Part shown: positions 59,846-64,000 of the stretch, in pieces
Numbering within the stretch: position 1 is the stretch's first letter
How the letters are laid out: every line of letters starts with the position of its first letter
Origin: CBFDBF01 sp050291465
GTDB taxonomy: Bacteria > Pseudomonadota > Gammaproteobacteria > Chromatiales > Chromatiaceae
Direction of reading: 5' to 3'
DNA length: 64,000 nt
Assembly (NCBI GenBank): GCA_050291465.1
Contig: JBNKJV010000002.1
Coordinates: 124,001-188,000, forward strand
The notes under the pieces: model-generated
Told to the model about the DNA's origin: nothing
Seen by the model: only the letters and a program-made list of their open reading frames with translations
The model's database searches: none
Program-made: the position numbers and the translations under genes

Positions 59846-60985
59846 ATGATTGGGAACGAATTCCAACTCGACCACGATCTCGTCTATCTCAATCACGCCG
59901 GTGTCGCGCCCTGGCCGGCGCGGACTAGAAAGGCCGTGGAGAATTTCACCGCCGAGAATGCGACGCGTGGCGCTGAACACTATCCGGTGTGGATGCAGGT
60001 GGAACGGGAACTGCGGCAGATGCTGGCAAGGCTGATCAATGCCCCTTCGGCAGATGACATATCGCTGCTAAAGAATACCTCTGAAGGTCTTTCCCTCGTC
60101 GCCTACGGGATCGAATGGCGGGCCGGCGATAACCTGGTTATCCCGGCCCAGGAGTTTCCCTCCAATCGTATCGTCTGGGAATCCCTGGCGCGCAATAAGG
60201 GTGTGGAGGTGCGGTACGTCGACATCAGGACCGCGGCAGAGAAGCCGGAACAGGCGCTGATCAGTCGTTGCGACGGCAATACCCGTCTGGTATCCGTAAG
60301 TTCCGTGCAGTATGCGGACGGTTTTCGCCTGGATCTGGACAAAATCGGCGCCTTCTGCAGCGAAAACGACATACTTTTCTGCGTGGACGCCATTCAGAGT
60401 ATCGGTGCCCTACCCTTCGATGTGCAGCGCTGCAGGGCGGACTTCGTGGTTGCTGATGGACATAAATGGATGTTGGGGCCGGAAGGGGTGGCGCTGTTCT
60501 ATACCGGAAAAGAGATTCGCGAGCAGCTGCAATTGAATCAGTACGGCTGGCATATGGTCGCGGAACCGGGGAAATTCGACAGCAGGGAATGGGACGCCTC
60601 ACCCACAGCTACCCGGTTTGAATGCGGTAGCCCGAACATGTTGGGTATACATGCACTGCACGCGAGTCTGTCTCTGCTTGAAGAGATCGGTATGGAAGAT
60701 GTATCCCGGCGGGTATTGGCAAATACCCAATTTCTCATGGACGCGATAGAGTCGATACCGGCTCTGGACCTGATATCACATAGCGTTGCTGAGAGACGAT
60801 CCGGTATTGTTACTTTCAGGCCGGTGGGCGGCAATCCGGAGAAGATGGTGGCGCAGATGATGAAAAACAGGGTTATTTGCGCCGCTCGAGGCGGCGGAGT
60901 TCGGTTCTCCCCCCACTTTTATACCGAGGAGCAAAGGCTTGAAGAGGCCCTGCGGCTGGTGCAGGAATTATGCGCGGTTTGTTAG
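59846..60985 (+). CDS. Class V aminotransferase (cysteine-desulfurase-like)
   Basis: A 379-residue PLP enzyme of the aminotransferase class V group. It starts LVYLNHAGVAPWPARTRKAV, has the PLP lysine at about K207 in VADGHKWMLGPEG, and AARGGGVRFSPHFYTEEQRL at the end. No mobile-loop cysteine of the IscS type is seen near the usual position, so selenocysteine-lyase or isopenicillin-epimerase-like activities are as likely as desulfuration. It lies 19 bp after the patatin gene and may be co-transcribed. Confidence 0.83.
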   Translation: MIGNEFQLDHDLVYLNHAGVAPWPARTRKAVENFTAENATRGAEHYPVWMQVERELRQMLARLINAPSADDISLLKNTSEGLSLVAYGIEWRAGDNLVIPAQEFPSNRIVWESLARNKGVEVRYVDIRTAAEKPEQALISRCDGNTRLVSVSSVQYADGFRLDLDKIGAFCSENDILFCVDAIQSIGALPFDVQRCRADFVVADGHKWMLGPEGVALFYTGKEIREQLQLNQYGWHMVAEPGKFDSREWDASPTATRFECGSPNMLGIHALHASLSLLEEIGMEDVSRRVLANTQFLMDAIESIPALDLISHSVAERRSGIVTFRPVGGNPEKMVAQMMKNRVICAARGGGVRFSPHFYTEEQRLEEALRLVQELCAVC

Positions 60986-61229
60986 GTCCCGAGTCTCCCG
61001 GAAGGAAAACGACCGGTTTTTCCAATAATTCAGCAAGGATAAAATAACTATAAATAAGATTAAAAAAAGTATGTAACAGTAAGAAAAAAAAGAATAAATA
61101 TATATAAAACAAAAAATTCACTCCCTTTATCCCCTGCCCCATAATCGAAATATCCCTAATTACCAAGTGAAACGCTAAGTAATTCCCGTGGTCCAATTTC
61201 ATAGGACGTTTTCGGCAGGGGAACCCCCG
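60986..61229. other. A/T-rich intergenic region
   Basis: GGAAAA (61004-61009) can pair with TTTTCC (61018-61023) after the aminotransferase gene, a weak hairpin. Sequence 61038-61115 is extremely A/T-rich and may hold the promoter of the next gene. No gene is seen. Confidence 0.4.
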
Positions 61230-62213
61230 ATGAATCGACTTGGTACCTGGATTTGGGATCTGCTCACCCGATGGCTGCTGCACGAAAAGCCGCCGGTCAG
61301 GAACCTGCTCGCCGATTACCATCGCCTGTGTGATGAGCTGAAGATCGGTGACGTGGTCCTGGTGGAAGGCCGAAGCCGCGTCAGCGATGTGATCAAGCTG
61401 GTCACCCAAAGTCCCTGGACCCACTCCGCTATCCATATCGGTAGCCTGAACGATATAGAGGATCCGGAACTGAAGGGGCTGATTCAGGAGTTCTATCAGG
61501 GCAACCCCGATGAGAAGTTGTTGATTGAGGCACTTCTGGGATCAGGTACCGTGGTTACCCCTGTTTCCAAGTACAGACGGGATCATCTCCGGATATGCAG
61601 GCCCAGCGGGCTCTGTCCCGGCGATGCAAAAAAAGTGGCGGAGTCCTCCATCCGGCGGCTGGGCACCGGTTATAACGTACGTCAGCTCCTGGATCTGGCC
61701 CGTTTCTTCTTTCCCTGGACCATCCTTCCGCGTCGTTGGCGTTCCAGTCTGTTTGAACATAACGCAGGGGATCCGACCTATACCGTCTGTTCACACCTCA
61801 TCGCGGAGGCCTTCATGTCGGTTAACTACCCTATTCTGCCGTTTATCGACCGGCGGGACGACGGTTCTTTGAGGTTCTTCAAACGCAATCCGCGTCTGTT
61901 TACGCCGCGTGATTTCGACTATTCACCCTATTTCAATATCGTCAAATATCCCTTCCTGGGGCTGGATGACCTGGGTGTGTATCGGCAGCTGCCATGGTCG
62001 GCCTCCGACCTCATCTATAACGACGATGAACCGGCTGCCTTTGAAGAAGTGGACGAAGAGGTGTCGGTCTTTCTGCGGGATGATTTTTCGGAACGGAGGG
62101 GCGACAATTTATGCGGGGACAAAACGAACCCGCGGTTCTCCAAGGATATAAAGATCTTCCGTTACCTGATGCGCTTCCTCCTGCCGGCACGCACAAACCT
62201 GAAAGGAGAGTAA
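61230..62213 (+). CDS. YiiX-like permuted papain-fold hydrolase
   Basis: A 327-residue protein. Near residue 35 it has the opening of the permuted NlpC/P60 (YiiX/YebB) fold: LKIGDVVLVEGRSRVSDVIK, followed by the catalytic histidine in SPWTHSAIHIG. The catalytic cysteine is in PTYTVCSHLIAEAF near residue 193. Members act on cell-wall peptides, amides or lipids. The C-terminal 120 residues are not part of the core and contain charged repeats. There is no signal peptide. I chose the ATG at 61230; a GTG at 61188 adds 14 unremarkable residues. Confidence 0.75.
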   Translation: MNRLGTWIWDLLTRWLLHEKPPVRNLLADYHRLCDELKIGDVVLVEGRSRVSDVIKLVTQSPWTHSAIHIGSLNDIEDPELKGLIQEFYQGNPDEKLLIEALLGSGTVVTPVSKYRRDHLRICRPSGLCPGDAKKVAESSIRRLGTGYNVRQLLDLARFFFPWTILPRRWRSSLFEHNAGDPTYTVCSHLIAEAFMSVNYPILPFIDRRDDGSLRFFKRNPRLFTPRDFDYSPYFNIVKYPFLGLDDLGVYRQLPWSASDLIYNDDEPAAFEEVDEEVSVFLRDDFSERRGDNLCGDKTNPRFSKDIKIFRYLMRFLLPARTNLKGE

Positions 62214-62409
62214 TCTCCAATTATCGTCGTCCTCGTTGACCCCGGACAGTGCAATTTACCTGCCGTCTCCTCTTTCCCTAGGTTAAAGTTTTGGCCGTTA
62301 CCATCCTCTCGGATATGGGGACGTATTATGGATCCGGGCCGCGCGAAATACTCAATATAAGTTAAACTTCCAGGTATCCTATAACGCATTCCAACAAGGA
62401 CCATCCACT

Positions 62410-63912
62410 ATGTTCGAAGCTGCCAAGCTGGGCCGGAAGGTAAGCAAGAGTGTCTATAAGGAAGAGATACCGGAACTACGGACAGAACTGTTGGAGGCCC
62501 AGCGCCGCTTAAGGACAAGCAATACTTCGGTCATTGTGATCATTTCCGGCGTGGAAGGTGCCGGCAAGGGCGAAGTGGTCAATCGTCTGATGGAGTGGAT
62601 GGACTCCCGCGGGGTGGAGATCCATGCGTTCTGGGATGAGACGGATGAAGAGAAGGAGCGTCCTCCTTACTGGCGTTTCTGGCGTATCCTGCCCGCCCGC
62701 GGAACCGTCGGTATACTGTTCGGGGGCTGGTATATGGGGCCGATACAGTGGCGCATGACAGACCGCTGTACCGATGGAGAGCTGGACGCCGAGCTGACAC
62801 GGATAGCTGATCTGGAGCGAATGCTTACAGAAGACGGCGCACTGGTTATTAAATTCTGGTTTCATCTTCCGAAAAACGAACAGAAATCTCGACTGAAAAA
62901 GCTGAAACGGGATGATCGCAGCCGTTGGAGAATGGCCCCGAAGAAGGGGGAGTTCTCCGCCCACTATGAGAAGTTCGAAACAGTCTCGGAACGGATTATC
63001 CGGCAGACCGATACCGGCATCGCGCCCTGGTACCTGATCGAGGCCACCGACGAACGCTATCGTGATCTTACCGTGGGGCGGACCCTGCTGAAGGCGATCC
63101 AGGAACGTCTGGACGTACCTGATAACTTCTGTCAAACCGGTACTTCCCATGCGCCTTCGTTACCGACCGATCCGGATGCCCAGGTAACCGTGCTCGATCA
63201 CCTCGATATGGACCAGTCCCTGGAAAAGGGTGAATATAAAAGTGAATTGGAACGGCTTCAGAAGGAGTTAAATCTCCTGGCCTGGGGGCTCTACCAGAAG
63301 AAGCTCTCCTGTGTCATGGTGTTTGAAGGCATGGATGCGGGTGGAAAAGGCGGCGCCATTCGCCGGGTAACCAACGCCATCGATTCCCGCCTCTATCGCA
63401 CCATTCCGGTGGCCGCACCTACCGATGAGGAGAACGCTCACCACTACCTCTGGCGCTTCTGGCGTTATATCCCGCGCGCGGGTCGCCTGACCATCTTCGA
63501 TCGCTCCTGGTACGGACGGGTACTGGTGGAACGGGTGGAAGGTTTCGCCTCGGAGGCGGAGTGGCGTCGCGCCTATCTGGAGATAAACGAGTTTGAAGAA
63601 CAGCTGGCGGAGAGCGGAACCATCATGCTCAAGTTCTGGTTACAGATCAGTCAGGAAGAACAGCTGGCGCGTTTCAAACAGCGGGAACAGATCCCCTATA
63701 AGCAACACAAGATCACGGACGAGGACTGGCGTAACCGGGAGAAATGGGAGCAATACAAGTTGGCGGTTAATGAGATGGTGATCCGCACCAGCACCGAATA
63801 CGCGCCCTGGTCCCTGATAGCGGGTAATGACAAGAAATTTGCCCGCATCGAGGTGTTGAAAACTGTTTGCGACAGGCTGCGTGCCGAACTGGATAGCCGG
63901 ACGCAGGAATAA
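62410..63912 (+). CDS. pap: Polyphosphate:AMP phosphotransferase (double PPK2)
   Basis: A 500-residue protein of two tandem PPK2 domains. Each has a Walker A-type motif (IISGVEGAGKGEVVNRLMEW near residue 48, VFEGMDAGGKGGAIRRVTNA near 308) and a YWRFWR or YLWRFWRYIPR segment. Length and duplication match the class II PPK2 that makes ADP from AMP and polyphosphate in Acinetobacter and Pseudomonas. Cytoplasmic; role in energy and polyphosphate metabolism. The A/T-rich upstream gap (62214-62409) contains TATAAC 30 bp before the start. Confidence 0.95.
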   Translation: MFEAAKLGRKVSKSVYKEEIPELRTELLEAQRRLRTSNTSVIVIISGVEGAGKGEVVNRLMEWMDSRGVEIHAFWDETDEEKERPPYWRFWRILPARGTVGILFGGWYMGPIQWRMTDRCTDGELDAELTRIADLERMLTEDGALVIKFWFHLPKNEQKSRLKKLKRDDRSRWRMAPKKGEFSAHYEKFETVSERIIRQTDTGIAPWYLIEATDERYRDLTVGRTLLKAIQERLDVPDNFCQTGTSHAPSLPTDPDAQVTVLDHLDMDQSLEKGEYKSELERLQKELNLLAWGLYQKKLSCVMVFEGMDAGGKGGAIRRVTNAIDSRLYRTIPVAAPTDEENAHHYLWRFWRYIPRAGRLTIFDRSWYGRVLVERVEGFASEAEWRRAYLEINEFEEQLAESGTIMLKFWLQISQEEQLARFKQREQIPYKQHKITDEDWRNREKWEQYKLAVNEMVIRTSTEYAPWSLIAGNDKKFARIEVLKTVCDRLRAELDSRTQE

Positions 63913-63950
63913 TAGTCGTAAGCGAAGAGGTACTACCCGGTTAAGACCCT

Positions 63951-64000
63951 ATGGATCAGGAACTTGAAAAGGCGATTGATCTGAATCTGACGGCACGCGT
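63951..64000 (+). CDS. Start of a further ORF, cut by window edge
   Basis: An open frame begins at ATG 63951 (MDQELEKAIDLNLTAR) and runs off the end. Only 16 residues are visible, so the product cannot be assigned; a purine-rich stretch at 63921-63931 lies somewhat far upstream. Confidence 0.4.
   Translation, partial: MDQELEKAIDLNLTAR

Noticed and set aside
59846..60985. A second IscS-type cysteine desulfurase
   Set aside because: The fold and PLP lysine fit class V, but the mobile-loop catalytic cysteine is not seen, so the narrower name is not supported.
1..64000. CRISPR array, tRNA, rRNA or insertion sequence
   Set aside because: I saw no regularly spaced repeats, no tRNA or rRNA sequence and no transposase anywhere in the window; the only mobile element is the filamentous prophage.

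Overview
The window reads as the chromosome of a moderately GC-rich gammaproteobacterium, judged from gene families (valS, ppdK, rlmD, cysM, nagZ, a YdbH/YdbL pair, creD, a BarA-like hybrid kinase) and from a 28-bp site at 54759-54786 that matches the E. coli dif site at 23 of 28 positions. A sulfur-oxidiser or related Chromatiales-type lineage is plausible, but there is no rRNA or tRNA here to place it. The dif site means the window spans the replication terminus.

Region 1 (0.5-12.9 kb) is the most unusual part. After the divergent 5' end of valS come fourteen same-strand genes, most overlapping or nearly touching: a cysteine desulfurase-rhodanese fusion, a FabZ-like dehydratase, a half-length cysteine-less ketosynthase, a full ketosynthase, a nitroreductase-family protein, an extended acyl carrier protein, a ketoreductase, two paralogous large radical SAM enzymes resembling the Tes (tetraether synthase) family, a DUF1571-like secreted protein, a hexapeptide acyltransferase, two smaller radical SAM enzymes and an isoprenylcysteine-methyltransferase-like membrane protein. 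Together they look like a dedicated type II fatty-acid assembly line whose product is remodelled by radical chemistry. It is best described as an uncharacterised lipid pathway that recalls the FAS-II plus radical SAM sets proposed for ladderane lipids and the Tes/MSS enzymes that couple lipid tails.

Region 2 (13.1-35.4 kb) is mostly housekeeping: ppdK, a RssA-like patatin, a TonB receptor/periplasmic binding protein/hybrid kinase operon that looks like one sensory unit, cysM, a YdbH/YdbL envelope-lipid-transport pair, rlmD behind a terminator-like leader, a CYTH protein, a peptide-ABC operon with an embedded L,D-transpeptidase and no ATPase, an orphan FliL-like protein, nagZ, and a purine salvage pair (hypoxanthine phosphoribosyltransferase plus methylthioinosine-type phosphorylase). 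A structured intergenic stretch at 35.5-35.76 kb may encode a small RNA.

Region 3 (35.8-48.5 kb) holds a chemoreceptor, a ComEC-like metallo-beta-lactamase protein, creD with a small membrane protein, a VWA protein, a HEAT-like lipoprotein, and an AraC-controlled aldehyde/electrophile-response operon (YqhD-like dehydrogenase, cupin, Tat-signal zinc dehydrogenase, cyclophilin-like protein).

Region 4 (48.54-54.79 kb) is a complete filamentous prophage (inovirus) of about 6.2 kb: repressor, HUH replication initiator, single-strand-binding-type protein, small membrane proteins, major coat, adsorption protein, pVI-like protein, Zot assembly ATPase and a short antisense ORF. A 14-bp repeat flanks it, and the right copy lies within a full dif site, so it integrated by the host XerCD system.

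Region 5 (54.9-64 kb) contains a small membrane protein, an M20-family hydrolase with an altered metal site, a very large membrane-anchored patatin, a class V aminotransferase, a YiiX-like papain-fold protein, a polyphosphate:AMP phosphotransferase and the first codons of a further ORF.
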